64,000 nucleotides of DNA from Oryza sativa Japonica Group (lineage: Eukaryota > Streptophyta > Magnoliopsida > Poales > Poaceae): the NCBI RefSeq assembly GCF_034140825.1, contig NC_089035.1:1385001-1449000 (forward strand), in the 5' to 3' direction. The position numbers and the translations under genes were made by a program. A model generated the notes under the pieces. That model saw nothing but the letters and a program-made list of their open reading frames with translations. It ran no database searches and had not been told where the DNA came from. This document shows, piece by piece, positions 33,576-45,784 of the stretch; position 1 is the first letter of the stretch, and each line of letters opens with the position of its first letter.

Positions 33576-35372
33576 TCAACGTTTTTCATTTTTCCTCTTC
33601 CTTGCTTGTGCTTTCTGCCACTTTTTCCTAGGCACTAGCTTACTCTTTGGCTTTAGCTTTAACTCTGGAGAAAATTTGAAATTCGGGTCCCTCATGCGTG
33701 CTTGTATATCCTTAAAGAACTGTATATTAAGCTTCTTTGGTCCACCCTCCCGTAGCTCTGCATATTCTGGTCCTGAGACAATGTTCTCAAATGCACCAAT
33801 AAGGATATCTATATCAGTGACAACATCAAACACATTAATGTAGCGTCCATCAGGCCCTTTCTTCAACTTCTTCAGAGCATTTTCTACAGCAAGTTTTCTT
33901 GCTTGCTTTCCAGGAGAAAGCTCTGGCGGCTCCTTCTCAGCTTTCAACAACTCTGAGATTGTGCGATATTTAGGTGCTTCATCAAATTCAAACACCTTGT
34001 CTATATAAGAATCACTGCGCTCATTGGGGTGTGCATCAGTAGGAATGTCATCATCATCATCATCTTCACTGCCACTCCAGAGAGCCATATCGTCTTCATC
34101 ACTCTCAGAGCATATACTTCTTAATTCGTCACTGTCATCAGCATCAATTAGATTTGCATTTTCCTTGGCTTGTTTCTTCACTTTTTTAATTTCTCTCTCC
34201 ATTTTTGTATCATTCTCTTCCTCATCCTCATCCTCGCTACCAGTCCACAGGCAGTCCTCCTCATCTACATTCTCTTGCCAAGCTTTCCTAAACTCTTCAT
34301 CACCTGGCCTTCTTTTACCAAACAGGTCATAGCGCGAGCGATCATCAGCAAAGAATCGCGTTCCTGGAAAAGATGAATCCTTAGGATGACCTCATTCATT
34401 GGTATGAAGAAATACACTCTTTAGGCTTATCACAGTATCATAAAATTTAGTTGCCTCGATCACCGTTTTAATTATCATTTTATTAGATCACTTGACCGTC
34501 TCTTAAGGTATGTCGTTCATCAAAGAAGTGAAGAGATACAGCCACTGGAATTGCGGAATGTGAATGAGAACTAAAACAGTAGCAAGATGTCTTTTCTCTA
34601 CTGATTCATACACGGAAAGAGACACATTGTTTCCAATAAATGGCACCCGCTATTTTATCATATAGTTTCAAAAAACAAAAAATCCTATGCCTTCAGGGGG
34701 TATCTGGCTTTAAGTAAGCGTATCTTTACACATCGTGCTTACTTTTAGACAGCTTTTGGTTTATCGTCCACACGTATGTCTTCCTAACTGGGTTAGTCCC
34801 ATGAATTAGTTTTGGATGACCATAAAAAGGTTTGGCATACAACAGATGGAAAATGTGTTTAGGAACTAAACATGCACTACCGCAGGTGGTACTGAAAACA
34901 AAAATAGCAGAGCACCTGATTATTTGATGATTATGTGCAACATAATTCATTGTACTATGTAATGTCACATCCGTGTGTAGGTTGGTTTTTTTTAGGACGG
35001 AGGGGGTATTATAATTTGTCTACCTCAAAAAAAAAGCCAAATTCTGAGTTATCAGACAGAAACATAGTAATGAGGTTTCAGACTTCAAGCTGCATAGCAT
35101 TTCTTCACAACCTCAACAGATGCGACTATACAACAAGACCTGGCACACCACTACGCAACCCACCCAGGAAAAAAAATTAGCAAGCTCGGGATTGAATTCG
35201 AGGAAACCTTACCTCCGAGGGCCCAAATTGGAGGGGTAGAAGGACCGGCGACGTTGCGGCAGCGGGCGATGGCCAGAGCCGACGGGGAAGAGGACGGGTC
35301 CCCGAGGCACCGCGCGGGGAGGCCGAGGCGGAGATGCGGGAGGAAGTGGCGCGCGAGGAGGCGGCGAGCCAT
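33576..35372 (-). CDS. Acidic protein of unknown function with predicted organelle transit peptide
   Basis: Two exons (35372-35213 and 34363-33576) join in phase 1 (...IWALG|GTRFFADDRSRYDLFG...) to give 315 residues. The first ~50 residues (MARRLLARHFLPHLRLGLPA...) are rich in Arg, Leu, Ser and Ala without acids, as in mitochondrial or plastid transit peptides. The middle has acidic stretches (LWTGSEDEDEEEND, LWSGSEDDDDDDIP) with a repeated LW-x-GSED motif. It then has a compact conserved-looking part (YINVFDVVTDIDILIGAFEN, GGPKKLNIQFFKDIQARMRD) and a basic end (PRKKWQKAQARKRKNEKR). I do not recognise the family. An organellar ribosome or RNA-related role would fit the basic tail but is a guess. 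Confidence 0.85.
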
Positions 35373-36356
35373 GGGGGAAGTGGCGCCCACGGAGGTTGGA
35401 GCGTGGAGACTTGGAGAGGGTGGAGGAGGAAGAAGCTGACACGACGGAGCAGAGCTCGGCGACGCCTGGGGAGGGAGGCGGCACGGCGGAGCGGAGCGGA
35501 GGACGCGGTCGACGGCGCCGGCCCGCGGCGGAGTGCGGAGGGGAGGGGTGACGACGGAGAAAAGAGTACTAGTAGTACACTATATTTTTCCTCCCAGTGG
35601 AATGGGCTCAATCCGAAAGCCGGCCCATCCAAGAGAAATTTTAGAGCCTACAAGGTTATTATAACTCAGGAAAATATGGCCCAGTATTTTTACACTGGTT
35701 TTGGGCTTTATAATGGGCTTCCAACCAAGGCCTAATTATGTTACAGAGGTCAGGTCAAGCTGCCTAATCAACATGATGTTTCTCATAACAGGAAAGCAAT
35801 TTTTGGATTTCGGAGTGTGGTTTGGTCAGTATATGATGCCTATAAATGGAGATGATCAGAGGAAAGGAAACTATGTTTTTTTTTAGAACAGGAAACTATG
35901 GGCTTGCTTGGACATCTCTTACTATTCCTTGTACTTTTACATCTCTTACTCTTAGTGATGAGAACGAGAAACAAAACCTAATAAACCAATTGGAAAGATA
36001 AGTGTTCAAATTTTGTAACAAAACAATCCATATTTCATCACACTGTTCACCATGATCCACGTATATATGTGACGAAAATAAAACTGCCAACATTCTCCAT
36101 CTAGCTTTTGCAAAAGGTGTGACACCACCCACGGTACAGCTGTCATTTTAAACACGGCCCTGTTTCCTCGGAGGCATCAGACTGACATTAGGCCCCACAT
36201 CTCCTCCGGCCCCACACGTCAGACGCACCCACCATCTGTACGCAGAAAACACTACCGTGCCGTAACCGTATTAACCAGTTATTAACCACCACCTCCTCCA
36301 CCACTCGCGACCCCACCCCAGATCAAGCGGAGGAGGAGGAAGAGGAGAGGGCAAAA
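35373..36356. promoter_or_regulatory. Divergent intergenic region between two host genes
   Basis: About 1 kb separates the divergent starts at 35372 (minus) and 36357 (plus). It should hold both promoters. It contains GGCCCA/TGGGCC-type words (for example near 35600 and 35705) common in plant housekeeping promoters. No TATA box stands out. Immediately before 36357 is a purine-rich leader. Confidence 0.45.
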
Positions 36357-39300
36357 ATGGCGCAGCTGCAGGAGACGTACGCGTGCTCGCCGGCGACGGA
36401 GCGCGGCCGCGGGATCCTCCTCGCGGGGGACCCCAAGACGGAGACGATCGCCTACTGCACGGGCCGCAGCGTCATCATCCGCCGCCTCGACGCGCCGCTC
36501 GACTGCTGGGCCTACCCGGACCACGCCTACCCGACCACCGTCGCCCGCTTCTCCCCCAACGGCGAGTGGGTCGCCTCCGCCGACGCCTCCGGCTGCGTCC
36601 GCGTCTGGGGGCGCTACGGCGACCGCGCCCTCAAGGCCGAGTTCCGCCCCCTCTCCGGCCGCGTCGACGACCTCCGCTGGTCCCCCGATGGCCTCCGCAT
36701 CGTCGTGTCCGGGGACGGCAAGGGGAAGTCCTTCGTCCGCGCTTTCGTGTAAGCACAACAACGCGCCCCCCTCGATCTCTTCTCTTTACATCTCGATCTC
36801 ACGGGAAAGGATTTGGGGGTTCGGGGGATGCGAAGGGTTGCCACCTTTTCTATATTCTGGATCGTCTGTCGTTAGGAGATGGAGGGCGTAGAAATTGTTA
36901 TCGCGATCTTGCAATAGAAAGTGATTCGAAGATTTGTAGCCTAAGGTAATTTTTGGGGTGCTTCGCAATGGCCAATGGGGATTATAGGATAGGCCTCCTG
37001 ACCTCCTCACGGCTCACCCCTTCTATTTGGGTGGTGGATGTAGATTATTAGGACCACTTGCCATTGGCGTTGGATTATAAGTTTACAAGTGAAATGTTCA
37101 TTATTTATCAAGTTGTAATTGATGATCATAATGATTTTTGTTGGCACCAGATGGATATACCGGCCCTGCAATCATGTAATCAGTGGGGTTCATTTAGAAG
37201 TTTATTCCATCATTTATTTTTTACATTACATGTGTTCTCAATTCTGGTATATAAACTCATGTTCAGCCCTTTGAATCTTGTAGGTGGGACTCTGGCAGCA
37301 CTGTTGGTGAGTTTGACGGGCACTCAAAGAGAGTTCTGAGCTGTGACTTTAAGCCAACCCGGCCGTTCCGCATTGTGACATGTGGTGAAGATTTTCTGGC
37401 AAACTACTATGAAGGACCACCATTTAAATTCAAGCATTCCATAAGGTTGCAAATAATCAAATAATACTGCCAGTCTTAGTCTGTCATTTTCATGCCTACT
37501 TAAAACTTGTAGTACACTGCTTCTAAGGTTGTTTGTTTCCTAATATTTGTTGGGATGTTCATGGCATAAGGACCAGATCACTTGATATTTCTTCTGGTAC
37601 TACATGCATTACATGTGCATACACGAAACTTCCATTTTCCTTGGTATATATTTTGTTTTAACAAAGATGACATCTGCATAAAAAAAATATTAGTGTAACC
37701 TATTGCCCTTACAAATTTACTTTGTTTGTTCCAATCTTATCTTTATCAAACTTGTGTTATCTAAATTCTGAAGGATAATGTTTAGCACTTAAAGAAAAGC
37801 TTAAGTGGCTTGTTTCAGTGTACCACTAAGATATGTTGCAGATCTACATATTTCATGATACCCCTTTTAGTTTTCATTTGTTGTCATTTATGTTCTATAT
37901 GGTAAGTTTGTTTCTTCTTTCTGGCCCTTCTTTACATATATTTTATGTTTACCCGATTCCTTCAAATTTCAGGGATCACTCAAACTTTGTTAACTGTATC
38001 CGATATGCTCCTGATGGGAGTAAGTTTATCAGCGTGAGTTCAGATAAGAAGGGTTTGATATATGATGGCAAAACTGGAGACAAGATTGGAGAACTTTCCA
38101 GCGAAGGCAGTCACACAGGGAGTATATATGCTGTTAGCTGGAGTCCTGACAGCAAACAAGTAATTTCACATTAGTTATTCCATATTGTTAATTATTGAAC
38201 TATCAATTCTGAAAGTCTTGAATTTCTGGTATATTGAAATTGATCTTGGTCAAGGACTCTAGGTATGAAGTTCCTTCAGTAGGCGGCAGTAAAGAACAGA
38301 AGTGCAGATTCAGAAAATGTACTTCATAGAATATAACTTTGTTAAATGTTAATTATAGATAATGTACCTATATGATTGTTGGATTGTCTGCAAAGTATAA
38401 GCTTTCTGCCTAGATCTGAGAATGATCTACCTGTCAGTTGCATGACTTATTTATCTAGGATGTGCATTTTTTCTAATAGAAATTGGAATTCAATTTTAGT
38501 CTGTGCATACTGCATACTTTAGCTATCATGACACATCAGCCTTTTATGGTCTTATTGATGTATATTTTCTGTTTACCTTCTTGTTCCAAGTAACTTCATA
38601 TGTTTTGCATTCTGTAATTCATTTCTAACTGTAGTTTCTTCATTCGCCCATGGCTCTAGGTTCTGACAGTTTCTGCTGATAAAACTGCCAAAGTCTGGGA
38701 CATACTAGAAGACGCTAGTGGGAAATTGAACAGAACTTTGGCTTGTCCTGGTACAGGTGGAGTAGATGACATGCTTGTGGGTTGCCTCTGGCAGAATGAT
38801 TATCTTGTGACAGTCTCTCTTGGTGGGACATTTAATGTGTTCTCTGCAAGTAATCCAGACAAAGAGCCAGTAACCTTTGCAGGACATTTGAAGACTGTTA
38901 GTTCTTTGGCCTTTTTCCCACAAAGTAACCCCAAAACTATACTGTCCACAAGTTACGATGGCGTTATCATGAGATGGATAAAGGGTGTTGGATATGGTGG
39001 CAGATTGATGCGAAAGAACAACACCCAGATTAAATGCTTTACTGTAGCAGAAGAGGAACTCGTCACCTCTGGATATGATAACAAGGTGAGATAGACAATG
39101 ATTAGTATAAATACCCAGTGTTCCTCAAAACGTCTGTTAGAGTAATAGAATATGTATTTTTTTTATTCTTTGGAACCTTTTTCTTCATGGTATATAAAGG
39201 TTACAATGTTGTGATCATTGTTTGTGAATGCTTAAATCATAGGTTTATTAAAGAAACACTTCTTTGTATTTTAGTACTTTTTTCTTAAACTTCTTACCAC

Positions 39301-41093
39301 TATGATAGGTGGCTAATTGTGTGACCATGTGTGCATAGTCAACTTGTTATGGGAAATTGGCATGGTTGTTATTGTCGGTCCTGTACTAATCTATACAAAT
39401 CTCAATATTGAATATTCACAGTGTCTATCCTTACAATTTTAACTTAAATAATTTGGAAATTGCTAGGTGGGAAATGTGAGTAGTTTGTATGAGATCTGTA
39501 TAACTGTATTTCTATAATGCACCAAAACAGTAACAGCTTAAAAAGTCTGCAGTCTCCAATTTGGATCAAACTTCAGGAACACTTTCATACAGATGCATAT
39601 ACTTGCCATGATACAATGTGATGTACCTCCCACAGTGCACAGAAATTGATTCTCGAGTCCCAAGATGACCAAAATATAGTGTTATTTTATTAATGCCAAC
39701 ATCAACTTCTGAGTTTGAAATTTTAAGTGTATTTCTCTATTCTTGATTAAACAATGGAGTTTAGTGATGAGCAACTTATTATTTTCTTTTTGAAAGCAGG
39801 TTTTCAGAATTCCTCTTAATGGAGATCAGTGTGGAGATGCTGAATCAGTTGATGTAGGAGGTCAGCCAAATGCTTTGAACCTTGCAATTCAAAAACCTGA
39901 ATTTGCACTGGTCACAACAGATTCTGGGATAGTATTGCTGCACAAGTCAACGGTCATTTCTACAACCAAAGTTAATTATACTATCACTTCATCTGCTGTT
40001 TCTCCTGATGGCACTGAAGCCATCGTTGGTGCACAAGATGGGAAACTGCGTATCTATTCCATCAATGGGGATACAGTTACAGAAGAAGCATTAATTGAGA
40101 AGCACCGGGGTGCTATTACTTGCATACATTATTCGCCCGATGTTTCCATGTTTGCTTCTGCTGATGCCAACAGGGAAGCCGTTGTGTGGGATCGGGCAAC
40201 GAGAGAGGTATTGCCAGTTCCACTTCAGTCTTTTCTAGTTGTTAAGGGATTATAGACTGTCCTTTTCTTGTTTTTAGGTCATCTTTTCACTATGCACTGT
40301 AGTACATTTTCTTAACCTGAAAATCACGACAGTAGCATTTGTTTTACTGTTTGTTTTCCTCAGTTTTACTTTCAATGAAGGCCATGGATCTATGACACTG
40401 TCCATTGGCAATGGCATGTACATTGACTGATATTATGAATCTCACTCTTGGTTACTGACTATCTTGATTTGTCACCTTATTATTACATTTATTCTTTACT
40501 TTTGTGAAATAGAAAATGAAAATTATGAAAATAACTTATTGTTGCCAGTCATGTATAGTTTGTTGAAAGTCATTACAGAAAATATTTTCCTTAAAAGTAT
40601 TACTGAAAATATGTTGGTCCATATCCAAGGAGAGGTGGAAGCTTGTGTTCCCCTTGTATGATTTGCAATTGCATGTGCACTTATATTACATTTCAGCCCC
40701 ACATTGCCCTACTGCTTTACAAGCAACTTGTATAGTTACCTGAAACTTGGTTTCTATGTAATTTATGGATTTGTTATTTTGTCTTCTTTTTGGGGAAGAA
40801 AAGGATTGTACTAACACTATTGTTTTCTTCAACAGATCAAGCTGAAGAACATGTTGTTCCACTCAGCTCGGATAAACTGCCTGGCTTGGTCACCTGACAA
40901 TCGCCTGGTTGCCACAGGCTCATTGGACACCTGTGCAATTGTATATGAAATAGACAAGCCAGCATCCAGCCGCATCACCGTAAAAGGAGCTCATCTTGGT
41001 GGAGTCCATGGTTTAACCTTTGTCGATAATGATAGTCTGGTGACTGCTGGGGAGGATGCATGCATCCGAGTTTGGAAGCTGGTGCCACAATAG
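36357..41093 (+). CDS. AIP1: Actin-interacting protein 1 (AIP1), WD40-repeat protein
   Basis: Six exons (36357-36748, 37284-37445, 37973-38159, 38660-39085, 39800-40207, 40836-41093) join in frame to 610 residues, the usual AIP1 length. Many WD40 units are visible: [89 protein letters not shown], and the closing [15 protein letters not shown]1 folds as two seven-blade propellers and promotes actin filament disassembly together with cofilin/ADF in the cytosol. It is needed for tip growth and cell expansion in plants. The ATG follows a purine-rich leader and begins [19 protein letters not shown]. All introns are canonical and I see no damage. Confidence 0.95.
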
Positions 41094-41789
41094 ATGTTCT
41101 CCCTGATGTTGCCTGTTGGGCGTGTCTTCGTCACTTGATTGAAATAAACATTGTTTGCACTTGTCCCTTAGGGTGTCTGCGATTTTTTTCCTATGTTGCG
41201 ACGCAGTTGGCCTTGAGTTGCATTTTCTTTTTGTTGCATTTCTGGAAGAACTTGTTGATTGTTGTTATTTTATCCCTGCGTCTGATTTTGTTAGGAACTG
41301 AGAATTCAGGGATGCTGTCTTTTTTTTTCCTTCCTCCGTTTGTAACCTGCACATGGCTGTATCTGTTTGTAATTTTGACCGATCAGCTGCATAATGCTTT
41401 CCTCTGCTGCCTTTTACATGTAATTCTCCATTTGTTCCTTACCATCCTTTGAAGCAAGGTATAGGTCCAGCTGATGAAGTAGAATACTACCATGCTTTTT
41501 TTGTTCTTCCTTGGAGTGGATGTAGAAATTTGCATCAGCATAATATTTGCAGGGCATACAATTCTCCCCATTGATGAGAGGGTAAAGGAAAGAACATATG
41601 ATCTGGGATAATTGCTGGCTAACCTGAATATGTTCTGATGTAGTGCGCTTGAAGGAAGGGGCATGTCTCTGGCATAGCAAAGTAGGCGTTCTGATATATC
41701 TGAACTTGACTCCAATACAGCAGAGTTGTTATAATCGAGGAGTTCATGACGATATTGCAAGAGCAATTGCAGGCTAATTTTAGTTACTA

Positions 41790-42060
41790 CCATCTCCGTT
41801 TTATATTATAAATCTGTTTTATATTATAAGTCATTTTGATTTTTTTAAGTAAATTTTGAGTTTGATCAAATTTATAGAAAAATTTAACAATATTTACAAG
41901 TTTGATTGAATGTAACATTGAATATATTTTGATAATATGGTTATTTTGTATTAAAAATATTATTAATTTTTTCTATAAACTTGGTTGAACTTAAATAAGG
42001 TTGATTTAAACAAAAGTTAAAGAACCTTGTAATATGAATTACTACTACATACGGAGGGTG
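41790..42060. repeat. Stowaway-like MITE
   Basis: The start CCATCTCCGTTTTATATTAT and end TACGGAGGGTG are flanked by TA (41788-41789 and 42061-42062). Confidence 0.65.
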
Positions 42061-42358
42061 TAGTCTTTAGCTGGTGCATAGTAGAACTAAATTTACATAA
42101 CGCCCTTCATGAGCTACAAAATGTCTCAGCAGCAACAATCAATTGAACAGAAAACCTGTTATGCATGAACTCTACAGATGAATGCTTAAATTTTTAGTTT
42201 TCTTGGTGTGGCAACTTAAGAAAAGAGAGTTTTGGAATATTTTTTAAAAAATCTGCTTAATACTTACTCATACCTATTTAAATTAATGTCAAAGCTTATA
42301 GAAAAGTCTCACAGTTAGGATCGCCTTTTGATTATTTTGCCAATCCATGAGAATGATA

Positions 42359-42450
42359 CTCCCTCCGTTTCGTATTATAAGACTTTCTAACATTGCATCA
42401 ATATGAATGTGAACAATGCTAGAAAGTCTTATAATATAAAACAGAGGAAG
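42359..42450. repeat. Short Stowaway-like MITE, near-palindromic
   Basis: CTCCCTCCGTTTCGTATTAT and the complementary ATAATATAAAACAGAGGAAG pair over most of the element. TA flanks it at 42357-42358 and 42451-42452. Confidence 0.75.
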
Positions 42451-42763
42451 TACTAGTTATAACCATCATGTGAATGACATGTAAACCAGTATGAAATCTC
42501 ATTTTTTGGAGGACCAAAGTAAACATTACTAAAATCAGTGGAGGCTTTTGGACTTCTGTCATGTTTGTGCGTGTATAAAAGAGAGCGACTTATTAATACT
42601 TGATTAATAAGTATTAGATTAAAAAAACTTGAAACATTTTTCAAACAACTTTCCTATTTTTTTAAAAAAAAACACACCATTCAACGGTTTAGAAAATGTG
42701 CACGAGGAAAACGAGAGCGTAAGTTAGGAAAGGAGAGTGCTGAACATAGCCTAAGTCTGTGTT

Positions 42764-43193
42764 CTTAAGCGAGAGTTCCCAACTTTTACTCCTCGTTTTT
42801 TCCATGAGCACACTTTCCAAAATGATAAACGGTGTGTATATATATATATATAGAGAATCCCTTATATGCCACTGAAAATTGGTCTGATCCTTTATATGCC
42901 ATTAAAAATTGGCTCTTCCCTTATATGCCATTGATCTAAATTTGCACACCCTCTCATGCCACTCCCGTCAGTTGACTGTGTGTTGACCGTTAATTCTCAA
43001 GGAAAAAAGACGTATTTACCCTTCTGAGTATAGGGCATGCCTAACAACTCAGAGAGGACAAATATGTCTTTTTTACTTTAGAGTTAACGGTCAACACACG
43101 GTCAATTGACGGTAGTGGCATGAGAGGGTGCGCAAATTTAGACCAATGGCATATAAGAGATCAGACCAATTTTCAGTGGCATATAAGGGATTA

Positions 43194-43264
<71 letters not shown>

Positions 43265-43395
43265 AAAGTTGCTTTAGAAAATTATATTATTTTTTTTAAA
43301 AAGATTAGCTTATGTTTAATTAATCACACGCTAATCCGTTGCTCCGTTTTACATGTGTGAAGGGTTAGTTTCCAACGCACACTAAATAACACGGT
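42764..43395. repeat. Tourist-like MITE split by a nested insertion
   Basis: The left part (CTGTGTTCTTAAGCGAGAGT) and right part (AACGCACACTAAATAACACG) match the family seen whole at 653-879. The TA microsatellite and Micron-like element lie between them. A related half copy precedes it at about 42600-42757. Confidence 0.6.
42853..43197. mobile_element. Micron-like element inside a TA microsatellite
   Basis: The 345-bp sequence starts GAGAATCCCTTATATGCCAC and its complement starts GAGATAATCCCTTATATGCC, giving inverted repeats over a large part of its length. Both sides are (TA)n, short on the left (from ~42834) and ~65 bp on the right (to 43262). Insertion into TA microsatellites is the described behaviour of rice Micron elements; the family call is from memory. 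Confidence 0.6.
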
Positions 43396-43575
43396 CTAAA
43401 AAGCTACTTCACCACGTTATTACTCTAAATTATTTACTTTATGCCTTTAAATATATGTTTTCTTAAAAAGATATTTATACTATACTGTTGTAACTACTCG
43501 TTCCAAATTATTTATATTAAATTTATTTACCATCATTGATTAGATAATTCGCGACAACAATAAGACGAGGAATAC

Positions 43576-43965
43576 ATTCACTTGTTCCTCAACTTATTGA
43601 GTTCGAATTACATCCTCAAACCGTAATATCAAATATAACATGCTCCTCAACTTGTAAAACCGATACAAATATAGTCTCAAGACAATATTGTAAACACTTT
43701 TAGCGTTGGTCGTAAGTCGTGAAAAGAGATGGAAGAGGGGAAAAAAGGAAGAAGAAAGCTGTGGTTTCACTAACATGTGGGGGCCACATGTTTTTTACGT
43801 TCTATTTTTTTTTATCTTTGGTGCCACGTGAGCTAAAACAGCTTACAATACTATCTTAGAGTTGTATTTGTACTGAATATGCAAGTTAAGGGACATGTTA
43901 TATATGGTATTGTGATTTTATGATGTAATTCAAACTCGACGTTAAAGTTGAGATAGCTTAAGTGA
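43576..43965. repeat. MITE with long terminal inverted repeats
   Basis: TTCACTTGTTCCTCAACTTA and downstream GAATTACATC, AATATAACATG match the reverse complement of 43870-43965 with moderate divergence. The ends are approximate. Confidence 0.55.
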
Positions 43966-44149
43966 ACTTGTTCCATATAATAAGATGACGAATCAGTTTC
44001 GGAAGGTTGAAAAGCCCATGTAGCTCCGACCGACCGAGCCCAAATTCTACCGGAATCCGGCCTGCCACCGTTTCGTGTACTGCGTAACCGTGCCTTCTTT
44101 TGCTTTCTCTCTCTCTCTAGTCCCTCCTCTTTTGGTGGTCTCTCTCTCT

Positions 44150-45784
44150 CTCTCTTCTCTCGCCTCACTTCGCATCGCCTCCACCACCACGGTTCGGCTC
44201 GGCTCGGCTACTCCTCTCTCTCTCTTTCTCTCCCCTCCTCTCACCTAGGGCACGCGCGCCGCCGCCGCCGCCGCCTCCCTCCTCCTCCCCGCGCGATCCC
44301 GCCGCCCCCCGATCGACCCCGCCCCCCGATCGCCCGAGGTCAGCACGCTCCCCCTTCCCTCAACCCTCCTCCTCCTCCCCTCCCCTCCCTATCGGCTCCG
44401 ATTATCTCCGCCGCCCCGTTCCTCGGGGCTCGTTGCGGCGGCGCCGCCCCCCGATCTCTGCGCGCTGGTGGTTCCGCTGCAGGTAGATGCGTTCGAGTTT
44501 GTTTTTATTGTTATTATTGTTTGTTATTATTCCGTGCCCTTGTTTTGATTCGGTCGCGGTGCCTGTAGCAATCAATCGAGGCTGGATTGGTTAATGGGAT
44601 CGGTGGCGCCGCCGATTGGTTCTGGGGGCTGATTGGATGGGTGCTCTGTGGATTCTCTAAGCTAGGTTGATGTTCCGTACAAGGGTGGTTTGCTTCTGCT
44701 GCGCTGCTAGCTCTTGATTCCGTTGCCTGCAGAGTTTTGTTTTTTTAGTTTTGGCCGTTTTTGTGGTGCTTATTAGAGAGCAATCGCGTCTAGGAGGTCA
44801 AAGGCTTTGTGATTTTTGACGACTTGTTTCCTTAGGAATTAGTATTGAATAGTAGTAATAAATAGGTAATATTAGCTTAGCAGAAATCTTGATACAATTT
44901 CCTTTTGTTAGGTTGCTGATTATAATCATGGGTGAATTGACCTTTCATCTTAAAAACAATCGCTCTTATATCTAATCTTGCTGAAGCGTGCAGTATCTAT
45001 CTCCTTTTCTATATTACACTGGATCATTTAGGTTTTAGTGGTGCTCATTAATCATGACAACACAGCTGTTAAGCGGCAAATATTGCTATGCTGTATGATC
45101 AATGTACATGTGAGCTGAAATCTAGTGCTATATCAGTTCATTATGATGAGTCACCTTGTGTTTGAAGTTGAAGTGGATTAATCTTGGTACCGTACTTTAT
45201 CAGCAGCGAAGTTAGATGTGTCAGTTATTAGTGCTTCCTTCTCGATCTGCATCAAGTAAACAGCTACATGTTTAGAGCCATAAGTAACGGCGAGGCGAAT
45301 AAAAGATTTCCAGAGAGTATAGCATGTGGGCAAATAAGCTATTAATTACGCATGTAGCCAAACTTGTTCCGGTTTTATATATTTCAGTATGTCTTTTTCT
45401 CTCTGATGATTAGGATTATCGAATGCAATTAATGTAATATTTCACTTTATAACTGAATCCCATTTTTCCCCCTTTGTATGTATTGGAATCCTGTATATGA
45501 AGGTATGTGAAGATTGCAGAGAGTATACAGAAGAAGTATGCACAATTGGAGATACTTGCCATCTATGATAATGAAAACATAGTCTTTCTTGGAAATGAAT
45601 TAGATATGCATTCTTTTCTGGGCTTTAATGATTGTTATTAATTTTGTTGTCTAGACTGTTAACGTTATGCTTTATGATTATTTTTAACGCCTTCTGTTTC
45701 TAATCTGGAACATATTCTTTGTGTTTCAGTAAAATATAGGGCTTCACGATTGCTGGGAATCTACCTGCATAGCTTAGTTCAAAC
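44150..45784 (+). other. 5'UTR exon and leader intron of the E2 gene
   Basis: A CT-rich and CGCC-rich stretch ends at a donor CCCGAG|GTCAGC (44338). A second leader exon starts at 45730 after TGTTTCAG and runs to the ATG at 45785. The 1.4-kb leader intron is AT-rich, as is common for highly expressed plant genes. The exact transcription start is unknown. Confidence 0.55.

Larger units (their letters stand above)
41094..44100. other. MITE-rich intergenic region
   Basis: No gene is supported. It holds the AIP1 3'UTR and several nested MITEs listed separately. Confidence 0.6.
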
